Below, piece by piece: positions 16,134-24,057 of a stretch of DNA of 26,359 bases. The stretch spans positions 1 through 26,359 of the forward strand of contig JAEZCY010000080.1 in NCBI GenBank assembly GCA_023429845.1, read 5' to 3'. Every line of letters starts with the position of its first letter. Position 1 is the first letter of the stretch. The translations under genes and the position numbers were made by a program. This DNA comes from Acidobacteriota bacterium. Its GTDB lineage: Bacteria; Acidobacteriota; Vicinamibacteria; Vicinamibacterales; Vicinamibacteraceae. Below the pieces are notes generated by a model. The model saw only the letters and a list, made by a program, of their open reading frames with translations, had not been told where the DNA came from and ran no database searches.

Positions 16134-17387
16134 ATGCGACGACGCACACGAACAGGCTTGCTGGCGCTCATGATGGCGGCCGTCGTGACGCTCGCGGCGC
16201 AGCCCTCATCCGGGCGCTTCCGCGCCGAACTCCTCTTTCCCGTCGAGCACTGGCACAACCACTCCTCGAGCATCGTCGAGCATCCGGAGGGGCATCTCCT
16301 CGTCACCTGGTTCCACGGATCCGGCGAACGGACGGCCGACGATGTCAAGGTGCTCGGTGCGTGGCAAGGCGCCGGAACGACGACCTGGACGGCGCCGATG
16401 GAACTGGCCGACACGCCTGGCTACCCGGACACGAACCCGACGCTGTTCGTGGATCGCGGCGCCACGCTCTGGCTGCTGTGGCCGACGATCCTCGCCAACG
16501 AATGGCCATCCGCGCTGATGAAGGTCAAGACGGCCGCGCGCTGGCCCGTCGGCGAGGTGCCGCGATGGGATGCGAGCGAGGTGCTGCACGTCACGCCCGG
16601 TGACCGATTCGCGGAAGTCACGCGTCGTGAGGCCGACAGGCTTGCGGCCTCGGTGCCGGCCGGCGACGCGGGCGCCCGTGCGCGCGCCTACCTGGATCGC
16701 CTGAAGACGGACGCGGCCGACAAGCTGACCCGCCGCCTCGGCTGGATGACCCGCGTCCATCCCCTGCAGCTCGAGGATGGCCGCATCATCGTGCCGCTCT
16801 ACTCGGACGGCTTCAGCTTCTCGCTGATGGCAATCAGCGACGACGGCGGCCGGACGTGGCACACGAGCGATCCGCTGGTCGGCGGCGGCAACATTCAGCC
16901 GGCGCTGGCCCGGCGCAAGGACGGCACCATCGTCGCGTACATGCGCGACAACGGCCCGCCACCCAAGCGGATCCACGTGAGCGAGTCCAGCGACCGCGGT
17001 GAGACGTGGAGCACCGTGCGCGACACCGACCTGCCCAACCCGGGCACCAGCCCCGACGTGGCCGTGCTCCAGAGCGGCCGCTGGGCGCTCGTCTACAACG
17101 ATCTCGAGCGCGGCCGGTACAGCCTCGCGGTCGCGCTGTCGGACGACGAGGGGCGCACGTGGACAGCACGGCGCCACCTCGAACGCGACCCCGACGGTGC
17201 GGAAGAGGCGCAGCAGGGCCAGTACCACTACCCGTCGATCATCCAGGCACGCGATGGGACGATCCACGTGACGTACAGCATCTTCCTCCCGCCGGCGAGC
17301 AGCACGAAGGACGCAGACGGTCGTCTCGCTCGCAAGAGCATCAAGCACGTCGCGTTCGACGAGGCGTGGATCATGGACGGAGACTGA
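16134..17387 (+). CDS. Secreted BNR/sialidase-fold beta-propeller protein (copy 3, paralog of copy 1)
   Basis: Protein of 417 residues with a signal peptide (residues 1-23, RTGLLALMMAAVVTLAAQ). Asp boxes are at 235-242 (SDDGGRTW), 285-292 (SSDRGETW) and 336-343 (SDDEGRTW). It shares with the protein at 1215-2297 the segment GNIQPALA.., the PNPGTSPD/PNPNSAVD turn, LVYND, the IQARDGTIHV/FQSRDGRIHV blade and the end H-x-x-F-x-E-A-W-I, so the two are paralogs. An insertion at about 140-205 (EVPRWDASEV... to DKLTRR), rich in charged residues, is absent from copy 1. The ATG at 16134 has GGGAGG upstream. It heads a plus-strand operon with the isomerase and the kinase. Activity on sialic acid is not demonstrated; the downstream enzymes suggest a deoxy- or pentose-sugar glycan. 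Confidence 0.9.
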   Translation: MRRRTRTGLLALMMAAVVTLAAQPSSGRFRAELLFPVEHWHNHSSSIVEHPEGHLLVTWFHGSGERTADDVKVLGAWQGAGTTTWTAPMELADTPGYPDTNPTLFVDRGATLWLLWPTILANEWPSALMKVKTAARWPVGEVPRWDASEVLHVTPGDRFAEVTRREADRLAASVPAGDAGARARAYLDRLKTDAADKLTRRLGWMTRVHPLQLEDGRIIVPLYSDGFSFSLMAISDDGGRTWHTSDPLVGGGNIQPALARRKDGTIVAYMRDNGPPPKRIHVSESSDRGETWSTVRDTDLPNPGTSPDVAVLQSGRWALVYNDLERGRYSLAVALSDDEGRTWTARRHLERDPDGAEEAQQGQYHYPSIIQARDGTIHVTYSIFLPPASSTKDADGRLARKSIKHVAFDEAWIMDGD

Positions 17388-17415
17388 GGAGATGCGCGCC
17401 GTGCCGACGACGGCG

Positions 17416-17440
17416 GCGCCGACGGACCGCTGGGACAGCC
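17416..17440 (-). repeat. Partial copy of REP-like element B
   Basis: On the minus strand the 3' half of element B (loop, 3' stem arm and following GTCGGC) is repeated: GGCTGTCCCAGCGG, then TCCGTCGGC. The copy lacks the GTAG head and most of the 5' stem arm. It directly follows element B. Confidence 0.75.
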
Positions 17441-17448
17441 GTGCCGAC

Positions 17449-17473
17449 GGACCGCTGGGACAGCGGTCCCTAC
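17449..17473 (-). repeat. REP-like element B: GTAG head plus 9-bp hairpin
   Basis: On the minus strand GTAG (17473-17470) is directly followed by GGACCGCTG, loop TCC, CAGCGGTCC (17469-17449), a perfect 9-bp stem. It lies in the 111-bp gap between the BNR copy 3 and isomerase genes. Its outer bases and loop (GGAC...TCC...GTCC, then GTC) match element C at 26189, while the inner stem bases differ in compensating pairs. Confidence 0.8.
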
Positions 17474-17498
17474 CTGACGTGTGGGACGACGAATTTCT

Positions 17499-18950
17499 AT
17501 GCTTGACCATCTGCAGAACCGACCGCTCCGCATCGGCCTTCTCGACTTCGGGGACGGCCGCGACTTCCTCAGCCAGCCGCTCGCGCCCGTGCAGCGGCAG
17601 TTCCGCGACGCGCTCGCCGGCAGGCTCCGCGCCGATGGTCACGAGGTCGTGCTCGGCGACGAGGTGATCTGGCGCAACGACATCGCCGTGCGCAACGGCA
17701 AGGCGATGGCCGCGGCCGACGTCGATGCCGTCATCTTCAATTTCTCCGTGTGGGCGTGGCCGCAGTACGCCCGCGTGGCCGGGCAGTTCTGCCCGCAGCC
17801 GATCGCGATGTTCGCGAGCGTCAACCCGCAGTATCCGGGTCTGGTCGGCATGCTCGCCAACGCCGGGTCGCTCGACCAGGCGGGCATCCGTTTCACCAAG
17901 ACGTTCGGCGATCTCGACGACCCCGCCGTGTATTGCGCGCTGGTCACGCGCGTGCGTGCGGTGGCCGCCGCGCGTCGGCTCAAGGGGCTTAACTACGCGC
18001 TGATCGGCGGCCGTTCGCTCGGCATCGACACGACGGTGATCGACCCGGCGCAATGGATGGCCGAGTTCGGCATCGACGTCGATCACGTGGACCAGTTCGA
18101 ACTCGTACGTCGCGCGGAGCGTGAGCTCGCGGCGGGAACCCGCGTGGAACCGGCCCTGGCCTACCTGAAGCAGCACCTGGGCCGGATCCACTGGACGGCG
18201 CCCGACGCGACGTTCCGTCTCACCGAGGACCTGCTCCGTCGCCAACTCGGGATGTATTACGGCGCGATCGACCTCATCGAGGAGTTCGGCTACGACTTCT
18301 GCGGCATCAAGGGGCAGCGTGAACTGACCGAACACTTCGCGACGGCCGACGTGGCGGAAGCGTTCCTCAACGATCCCTACCACCCTGACGGCTCACCGAA
18401 GCCCTCGATCGTCTGCGCGACGGAAGCCGATTCCGACGCCGCCCTGACGATGCAGATCTTCAAGCATCTGTCGGGCACGCCGGTGCTGTTTGCCGACGTG
18501 CGGCACTACCATGCCGACCTCGGGCTCTGGGACCTCTGCAACAGCGGCGAGCACGCCACGTACTTCGCCGCAGGCAGCCTCGACCCGGTGGAGAACCTCG
18601 CCCGCACGGAGTTCCGTCCCCAGGGCTTCTATTTCCCGGCGGGTGGCGCCTCCGTGTACCACGTGGCCGCCCCGGGCCCGGTCACGCTCGCGCGCCTGAC
18701 GCGCCGGGCAGGGCGTTACCGGATGGTGGCGTTCCGTGCCGAGTTCGCCGACCTCGGCGATCGCGCCCACGAGGTCGCCGCGATCAGCCAGGACAACTGG
18801 CCGCACGCCTTCGCGAAGTTCTCGTGCACGCCGGACGCCTTCATCGAGGCGTTCAACTGCAACCACATCCACGGCGTGTACGGCGACTGCCTCGCAGAGC
18901 TGCAAGGCGTGTGCGACGTGCTCGACGTGGAGTGCGAGGTGCTGGGCTGA
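17499..18950 (+). CDS. L-fucose isomerase-type sugar isomerase
   Basis: Protein of 483 residues, a member of the L-fucose/L-arabinose isomerase superfamily that interconverts aldoses and ketoses with Mn2+. Likely metal ligands are Glu309 (CATEAD), Asp333 (LFADVRHY) and His456 or His458 (FNCNHIHGVYGD); the 24-residue spacing from Glu309 to Asp333 equals that of Glu337 and Asp361 in E. coli FucI, whereas the AraA pair is further apart. It is about 100 residues shorter than FucI, so it is one of the compact FucI-like isomerases whose substrates vary. The ATG at 17499 is preferred; a GTG at 17481 would add six residues. It ends one base before the ribulokinase gene, so the pair probably convert one imported sugar to a ketose phosphate. 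Confidence 0.88.
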   Translation: MLDHLQNRPLRIGLLDFGDGRDFLSQPLAPVQRQFRDALAGRLRADGHEVVLGDEVIWRNDIAVRNGKAMAAADVDAVIFNFSVWAWPQYARVAGQFCPQPIAMFASVNPQYPGLVGMLANAGSLDQAGIRFTKTFGDLDDPAVYCALVTRVRAVAAARRLKGLNYALIGGRSLGIDTTVIDPAQWMAEFGIDVDHVDQFELVRRAERELAAGTRVEPALAYLKQHLGRIHWTAPDATFRLTEDLLRRQLGMYYGAIDLIEEFGYDFCGIKGQRELTEHFATADVAEAFLNDPYHPDGSPKPSIVCATEADSDAALTMQIFKHLSGTPVLFADVRHYHADLGLWDLCNSGEHATYFAAGSLDPVENLARTEFRPQGFYFPAGGASVYHVAAPGPVTLARLTRRAGRYRMVAFRAEFADLGDRAHEVAAISQDNWPHAFAKFSCTPDAFIEAFNCNHIHGVYGDCLAELQGVCDVLDVECEVLG

Positions 18951-18951
18951 C

Positions 18952-20625
18952 ATGGCCGCAGTGATCGGCATCGATTTCGGCACCGAATCGGCGCGCGCGC
19001 TCGTCGTGGACGCGTGCGACGGACGCGTGCTCGGCACGGCGGTCAGCACGTATCGCCACGGAGTCATCGACGAGCGGCTGCCCTCGACCGGTAAGGCGCT
19101 CGGAGCCGAGTGGGCACTGCAGCATCCCGCCGACTGGCTCGAGTCGCTCCAGGCGTGCGTGCGCGACGCACTCGCCTCGTCGCTCGTCCCTGCAGACGAG
19201 GTGATCGGGCTCGGCATCGACTTCACGGCCTGCACGGTGCTGCCCGTGACCGCCGACGGCGCTCCGCTCATGCAGCGCGACGACTTCGCCGGCGATCCGC
19301 ACGCGTGGCCGAAGCTCTGGAAGCACCATGCCTCGCAGCCCCAGGCCACGCGGGTCACCGACGTGGCTGCGGCGCGCGACGAGCCCTGGCTGCCGCGCTA
19401 CGGCGGGCGCATCTCTTCGGAGTGGCTGCTGCCCAAGGCCCTGCAGGTGCTCGAGGAAGCCCCGGCGACGTTCGACGCCGCCGATTTGATCGTCGAGGGC
19501 GGCGACTGGGTGGTGTGGCAGTTGACCGGCGCGTTCGCGCGCAACGCGTGTGCGGCGGGTTACAAGGGACTCTGGCACAAACGCGACGGCTATCCGACCG
19601 ATGCGTACCTGGAAGCGCTCCATCCAGGGCTGCGGGGGTTCTACGCAAGCAAGGGTGGCGGACAGCGTGTGGTCGCTCCCGGCGCCAGGGTGGGCACGCT
19701 CGCACCCGAGTGGGCCGGCCGGCTTGGGCTGCCCGCATCGACTGCGGTCGGCGCGGCCCTGATCGATGCGCACGCCGGCGTGCTCGGCAGCGGCGCAACG
19801 AGCCCGGGGTCGCTGATGCTGATCCTCGGCACCTCCACCTGTCATCTGGTGCTTGCCGAACGCGAGCAGCTGGTGCCGGGCATCGCCGGTGTCGTCGAGG
19901 ACGGCATCGTCGCCGGGCTGTTTGCATACGAAGCCGGGCAGGCGGCAGTGGGCGACAGCTTCGCGTGGTTCGTGGACGCGTTGACGCCGGCCGACGTGCA
20001 GCAGGAGGCGGCGCGGCGCGGCGTGTCGGCGCACGACGTGCTGAGCGAGCGAGCGGCGAGCCTGCGACCGGGTGAGACGGGCCTGGTGGCGCTCGACTGG
20101 TGGAACGGCAATCGCAGCACGCTCGTGGATGCCGACCTGAGCGGCCTGCTCGTCGGCGCCACGCTGGCCACCCGGCCCGAGCATGTCTACCGTGCGCTGA
20201 TAGAGGCGACGGCGTTCGGCACGCGTGTGGTCGTCGATGCGCTGCGCGAGGGCGGCGTGCCCGTGACGCGCATGGTTGCGGGCGGCGGCCTGACGCGCAA
20301 CACGCTGCTGATGCAGATCTACGCGGACGTGCTCGGCCTCGACATCGAAGTTGCCGGCGCGGCACAGGCGTCGGGGCTGGGGGCGGCGATGCTCGGCGCC
20401 GTGGCGGCCGGTTCCGCGGCAGGCGGGTACGCCTCGATCGAGGACGCCGCCGAGGCGATGGCGCCGCAGCCCGCCGGTGTCCACCGGTGCGACTCGAAAG
20501 CGCACGCGCGCTATGAGGAGTTGTACCGCCTCTACACGGAGCTGTACGACACGTTTGGCCGGCGCAGCGCGCTGATGCACCGCTTGCGGGAGCTGAGGGA
20601 CCGCCAGCCTTCGAAGCCATCCTGA
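18952..20625 (+). CDS. araB: Ribulokinase (FGGY family, AraB-like)
   Basis: Protein of 557 residues, close to the usual AraB size (566 in E. coli). FGGY kinases phosphorylate sugars with ATP. The N-terminal phosphate-binding motif is GIDFGTESARALVVD (6-20). The segments GIDFTACTVLPV, HAWPKLWKHH, GDWVVWQLTG, LILGTSTCHLVL and LDWWNGNRS are characteristic of ribulokinase rather than xylulo- or glycerol kinase; GGGLTRNTLLMQIYADVLG is the C-terminal nucleotide-binding region. The expected reaction is L-ribulose to L-ribulose 5-phosphate, though AraB enzymes accept several 2-ketopentoses. The isomerase gene ends one base upstream, so the two are translationally coupled. No ribulose-phosphate epimerase (AraD) follows; the next gene is unrelated. 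The kinase is a confident call, the exact sugar less so. Confidence 0.93.
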   Translation: MAAVIGIDFGTESARALVVDACDGRVLGTAVSTYRHGVIDERLPSTGKALGAEWALQHPADWLESLQACVRDALASSLVPADEVIGLGIDFTACTVLPVTADGAPLMQRDDFAGDPHAWPKLWKHHASQPQATRVTDVAAARDEPWLPRYGGRISSEWLLPKALQVLEEAPATFDAADLIVEGGDWVVWQLTGAFARNACAAGYKGLWHKRDGYPTDAYLEALHPGLRGFYASKGGGQRVVAPGARVGTLAPEWAGRLGLPASTAVGAALIDAHAGVLGSGATSPGSLMLILGTSTCHLVLAEREQLVPGIAGVVEDGIVAGLFAYEAGQAAVGDSFAWFVDALTPADVQQEAARRGVSAHDVLSERAASLRPGETGLVALDWWNGNRSTLVDADLSGLLVGATLATRPEHVYRALIEATAFGTRVVVDALREGGVPVTRMVAGGGLTRNTLLMQIYADVLGLDIEVAGAAQASGLGAAMLGAVAAGSAAGGYASIEDAAEAMAPQPAGVHRCDSKAHARYEELYRLYTELYDTFGRRSALMHRLRELRDRQPSKPS

Positions 20626-20690
20626 CGCTGGCGCAATCACAGGGCAGGGGAATTCTGCGATTCACGCTGCACTGATCTACGCTGTCCCGC

Positions 20691-22007
20691 GTGCGCCCGT
20701 CTTCGCGCGCGTGGGCAGCGTTCCTGCTGCTCTACGGTGCGCTTCTCGCCTGGCAGACCAATCGCTGGTTCCTGACGCCGCACGGGCTGGTGTCCTCGTG
20801 GGCGCACCGCCAGGACGGCCTGAGCGCCTCGGCCGGGTCGCCGCGCGGCCTCACACAGACGTTCGTCATGGGCGCCGATGGGCTCGACGGCGTCTGGCTT
20901 CGCCCGGTCTTCGGTGGCCCCACTCGGGGCGACCTGCTCGTGGACATCTCCGAGGTGCGCGGCGAGGCGCGGGTGCGGCTCGAACGTGTCGTGGTGAGAG
21001 CCGCCGACGCGTCCAGCGGCTCGCTGCGCGTGCCCTTTCGCCCGCAGCGTCACTCCAGGGGCGTAGCGTTCGAACTGCTCCTCCGGCATGTGAATGTCGG
21101 CGATGGCGCACCCCTGTCGTTTGCCGTGACCCGGGACGATCGAGTGCCGCGGGGCCGACTGTTCGTCGATGGCGAGGAGCAGTGGGGCGACCTGGTGTTC
21201 GAGACGACGGCCAGCCGCGCGACGCTGCCGTACTGGCTGCACGAGATTCTGGGGCCATGGCCGGCGTGGATGCGTGCGTGGCCGACCGTGATGGCCGTCC
21301 TGGCGCTGTTCAACCTCGTTCTGGCGTGGTCCTGCGCCCTGGCGGTGGGGCTGTGGCCGCAGCGAGTCATTCCTGCAGACGAAGCCTCAGGTACCGCCAC
21401 ACCTCGCGACGCCGCGCGCGCGGTACACCGCACGGCTCGCGCGGCCACCGTTCTCGTCGTCGCGGGGGGCTGTCTCGTGGCGCTGTGGCCAACCCCATCG
21501 CGCGGCCGGCTGGATCTGATCGAGGCGCTGCCGGACGCACGGATCGAGACGACGTGGCCGTCGCTGCACGACGGCGTGTCGCGACAGACGGTTGTGTTCT
21601 TCGGCCGCGTCTACCCCGCGATCATCGCGATGCCGACGTCGCGCATCGCGTGGACCGTGGAGGTGCCGCCGGACGCCATGTTGCGGGTGGGCGCGGCCAT
21701 GCGCGCCGACCTGTGGGGCGCGGAGAGTGACGGCATCCAGATGCACGCCGCGGTCGAGCACGCGGGCGGCCGCACGGACGTCGCCGCACTCACACTGTTT
21801 CCGCTCATGCTCGTCGAGCACCGCCGGCTGGTCCCGATCGACGTGTCGCTCCAGCCCTGGGCGGGGCAGCGCGTGCGCATCGTGCTGGAATCCACGCCCG
21901 AGCGGTGGGGCAACGCCGTCAACGACGTGCCGGTGTGGACCGAACCGCGTATCGAGTGGCCGCGCCGGCCGGGGTCGCCCGGGGCGCGCGTGGTGCGAGA
22001 GCGATAG
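20691..22007 (+). CDS. Membrane protein of unknown function
   Basis: Protein of 438 residues with no family I can name. Hydrophobic segments are at about 8-22, 196-222 and 250-267. Residues about 55-175 are predicted extracytoplasmic and beta-rich (QTFVMGADGLDGVWLRPVF..., then GDLLVDISEVRGEARV...), and residues about 280-425 form a second beta-rich region (DARIETTWPSLHDGV..., WTVEVPPDAMLRVG..., VPIDVSLQPWAGQRVRIVLES). Both regions resemble carbohydrate-binding or jelly-roll modules sometimes attached to membrane glycosyltransferases, but no catalytic motif is present. The GTG at 20691 is the start that retains the first membrane helix; it lacks a good ribosome-binding site. Downstream genes are of the polysaccharide type, so a role in surface glycan assembly is possible but only inferred. 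Confidence 0.75.
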   Translation: MRPSSRAWAAFLLLYGALLAWQTNRWFLTPHGLVSSWAHRQDGLSASAGSPRGLTQTFVMGADGLDGVWLRPVFGGPTRGDLLVDISEVRGEARVRLERVVVRAADASSGSLRVPFRPQRHSRGVAFELLLRHVNVGDGAPLSFAVTRDDRVPRGRLFVDGEEQWGDLVFETTASRATLPYWLHEILGPWPAWMRAWPTVMAVLALFNLVLAWSCALAVGLWPQRVIPADEASGTATPRDAARAVHRTARAATVLVVAGGCLVALWPTPSRGRLDLIEALPDARIETTWPSLHDGVSRQTVVFFGRVYPAIIAMPTSRIAWTVEVPPDAMLRVGAAMRADLWGAESDGIQMHAAVEHAGGRTDVAALTLFPLMLVEHRRLVPIDVSLQPWAGQRVRIVLESTPERWGNAVNDVPVWTEPRIEWPRRPGSPGARVVRER

Positions 22008-22058
22008 CGAGCCGTCCCCGGCTTCCGGCCTCGCGCTTCCCAGCTTCGGTTCCGGCTT

Positions 22059-22107
22059 CCCGAGTCCCGAGTCCCCAGTCCCCAGTCCCGAGTCCCCAGT
22101 CCCGAGT
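22059..22107. repeat. Heptanucleotide tandem repeat, CCC(C/G)AGT unit
   Basis: Seven exact-length units run without interruption: CCCGAGT, CCCGAGT, CCCCAGT, CCCCAGT, CCCGAGT, CCCCAGT, CCCGAGT. They occupy the gap between the convergent ends of the membrane-protein gene and the ABC permease gene, stopping six bases short of the permease stop codon. Degenerate related sequence extends upstream from about 22020. Confidence 0.93.
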
Positions 22108-22112
22108 CCCCC

Positions 22113-22892
22113 CTACACGTGTTCCGCGAAGCGCTTCTGCGCGCGGCCGAACACGGTCCACCCGACCAGCAGCGTCGTCGTGCCGATGACGGCGAGCAGG
22201 GCGAAGGTCGCCGCGGACGGGACCGTCTGGCGGGTGACGATCTGCTGGTACGCGCTCACGAAGTGCAGCATCGGATTGAGTTGCAGCCAGCGCCGCAGCC
22301 CCTCGGGCGCGAGGCTCGCCGCGTAGACGATCGGCGTCAGCCAGAACCAGACCTGCAGCGTCACGTCGAGGAGGTGACGCGCGTCGCGCACGAACACGTA
22401 CATCGTGGCGAGAAGCAGGCCGAGGCCCACCGTGAACGCCGTCTGGAAGACCACCACAGGCAGGATTGCCGCCCAGGCCATCGACAGGCCCGGGCCGATG
22501 ACGATGGCGGTGGGCACGAGCACGACGTACATGATCGCGAACTGCACGAGCGCCGAGGCGACGGCCGCCACGGGCAGCACGACACGCGGGAACGCCACCT
22601 TGCGCACCAGCGTGCCGTTGTCGACGATCGAACTGGTGGCTGCCCCGAGTGCGCCGGTGAAGAACATCCACGGCAACAGGCCGCTCAGCAGGAACAACGG
22701 GAAGCGTTCGATGGGCACCTGCACGACGTAGCGGAACGCCAGCGTGTACACGGCCACCATGACGAGCGGGTGCAGGAGCGACCAGGCGACGCCCAGCAGG
22801 GACCCCTTGTACTTGACGGTGAGATCGCGCTGGACGAGGCCGCGGAGCAGCCCGCGGTAGGCGACGAGCGCGCGGAGGTCATTGGCCGCCAC
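22113..22892 (-). CDS. ABC-2 type export permease (polysaccharide/lipopolysaccharide exporter, Wzm/TagG-like)
   Basis: Protein of 259 residues with six hydrophobic segments, the normal size. The amphipathic N-terminal segment RDLTVKYKGSLLGVAWSLLHPL (residues about 22-43), with NGTLVRKVAFPRVVLP near 93-108 and the WFWLTPIVYAA segment near 190-200, is typical of permeases that export O-antigen or other glycans linked to a lipid carrier. Such permeases work with a separate ATPase (Wzt/TagH-like), which is not in this window. The start is the GTG at 22892; no in-frame ATG near the conserved region is sensible. There is no ribosome-binding site, and an extended -10-like TGCTACACT ends about nine bases before the start, so the message may be leaderless. 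It is divergent from the aminotransferase gene. Confidence 0.9.
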   Translation of the reverse strand: MAANDLRALVAYRGLLRGLVQRDLTVKYKGSLLGVAWSLLHPLVMVAVYTLAFRYVVQVPIERFPLFLLSGLLPWMFFTGALGAATSSIVDNGTLVRKVAFPRVVLPVAAVASALVQFAIMYVVLVPTAIVIGPGLSMAWAAILPVVVFQTAFTVGLGLLLATMYVFVRDARHLLDVTLQVWFWLTPIVYAASLAPEGLRRWLQLNPMLHFVSAYQQIVTRQTVPSAATFALLAVIGTTTLLVGWTVFGRAQKRFAEHV

Positions 22893-22923
22893 GGCGCGGC
22901 GAGTGTAGCATGGGCTCCCAGTG
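22893..22923. promoter_or_regulatory. Very short divergent promoter region (permease / aminotransferase)
   Basis: Only 31 bp separate the two divergent start codons. On the minus strand TGCTACACT (22910-22902) looks like an extended -10 box, and on the plus strand TAGCAT overlaps it. Neither gene has a Shine-Dalgarno sequence, and both boxes lie so close to the start codons that near-leaderless transcripts are likely. This is inference from spacing only. Confidence 0.4.
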
Positions 22924-24042
22924 ATGCAGGTGCCGCTGCTCGACCTCGCCGCCCAGTACGCCCCGATTCGCGATGCCGTGGTCGAAGCCGTCACGAGGGT
23001 GATCGACACCCAGAAGTTCATCCTGGGCCCGGAGGTCGAGGCGTTCGAAGCGGAAGCCGCCGCTTACCTTGGGGCGAGGCACGCGATTGGCGTGTCGTCA
23101 GGCACGGACGCGTTGCTGGTGTCGATGATGGCCCTCGACCTCGGGCCCGGCGACGAGGTCATCGTCCCGACCTACTCGTTCTTCGCCACGGCCGGCTGCG
23201 TGAGCCGCGTGGGGGCCACCCCCGTCCTGGTGGACATCGATCCCGTCACGTACAACCTCGACATCGATGCGGTGCGCCGCGCCATCACGCCGCGCACACG
23301 GGCGGTCGTCCCGGTGCACCTGTACGGACAGGCTGCCGAGATGGCGCCCCTGCTCGCGGTGGCGGAGGAACACGGACTCCCGGTCATCGAGGACGCCGCG
23401 CAGGCGATGGGCGCCACGTACCGGGATCGCGCGCTCGGCACCTTCGGACGCTTCGGCTGCTTTTCGTTCTATCCGAGCAAGAACCTCGGGGCAGCCGGCG
23501 ATGCCGGGCTCGTGACCGTGAACGACGACGAGACGGCGGCGCGCGTCCGGCTGCTGCGCGTGCACGGTGCGCAGCGCACGTACCACCACGAGAAGGTCGG
23601 CGGCAACTTCCGCATGGCGGCCATCCAGGCCGCGGTGCTGCGCGTGAAGCTCCGGCACCTGGACGGCTGGACCGAGGCGCGCCGCCGCAATGCCGATCGC
23701 TACCGGCAGCTCTTCGCGGCGCTGGCGCCGGCGGCGCTCGTGCAACTGCCCGTCGAGGCGCCGGACCGACGCCACATCTACAACCAGTTCGTGATCCGGG
23801 CGGAGCGGCGAGACGCGCTGCGCGACCACCTCCGCGCGCGCGGCATCGCTTCCGAGATCTACTATCCCGTGCCGTTCCACCTGCAACCGTGCTTCGCGTA
23901 CCTCGGGGTGCCCGCCGGCACCCTGCCCGAATCGGAGCGCGCGGCCGACACGACGCTCGCCCTGCCGATCTACAGCGAACTCACCGAGGCCCAGCAGCAG
24001 CACGTGGTGGACACCATCGCCGCGTTCTACGCACAGCGCTGA
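22924..24042 (+). CDS. DegT/DnrJ/EryC1-family sugar aminotransferase
   Basis: Protein of 372 residues. PLP-dependent enzymes of this family transfer an amino group to keto-sugar nucleotides during O-antigen, capsule or antibiotic sugar synthesis. Landmarks are the N-terminal MQVPLLDLAAQY, GVSSGTDAL at 56-64, VPTYSFFATA at 81-90, DAAQAMGA at 157-164 with Asp157 and Gln160 contacting the cofactor, and the Schiff-base Lys186 in FYPSKNLGAAGDAG. The overall pattern is close to WbpE-type enzymes that aminate 3-keto sugars, but the substrate is not settled by sequence. The ATG at 22924 is used; a GTG three bases earlier is possible. It is followed after 15 bp by the symporter gene. Confidence 0.93.
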   Translation: MQVPLLDLAAQYAPIRDAVVEAVTRVIDTQKFILGPEVEAFEAEAAAYLGARHAIGVSSGTDALLVSMMALDLGPGDEVIVPTYSFFATAGCVSRVGATPVLVDIDPVTYNLDIDAVRRAITPRTRAVVPVHLYGQAAEMAPLLAVAEEHGLPVIEDAAQAMGATYRDRALGTFGRFGCFSFYPSKNLGAAGDAGLVTVNDDETAARVRLLRVHGAQRTYHHEKVGGNFRMAAIQAAVLRVKLRHLDGWTEARRRNADRYRQLFAALAPAALVQLPVEAPDRRHIYNQFVIRAERRDALRDHLRARGIASEIYYPVPFHLQPCFAYLGVPAGTLPESERAADTTLALPIYSELTEAQQQHVVDTIAAFYAQR

Positions 24043-24057
24043 GGCGCAGGACTCCTC

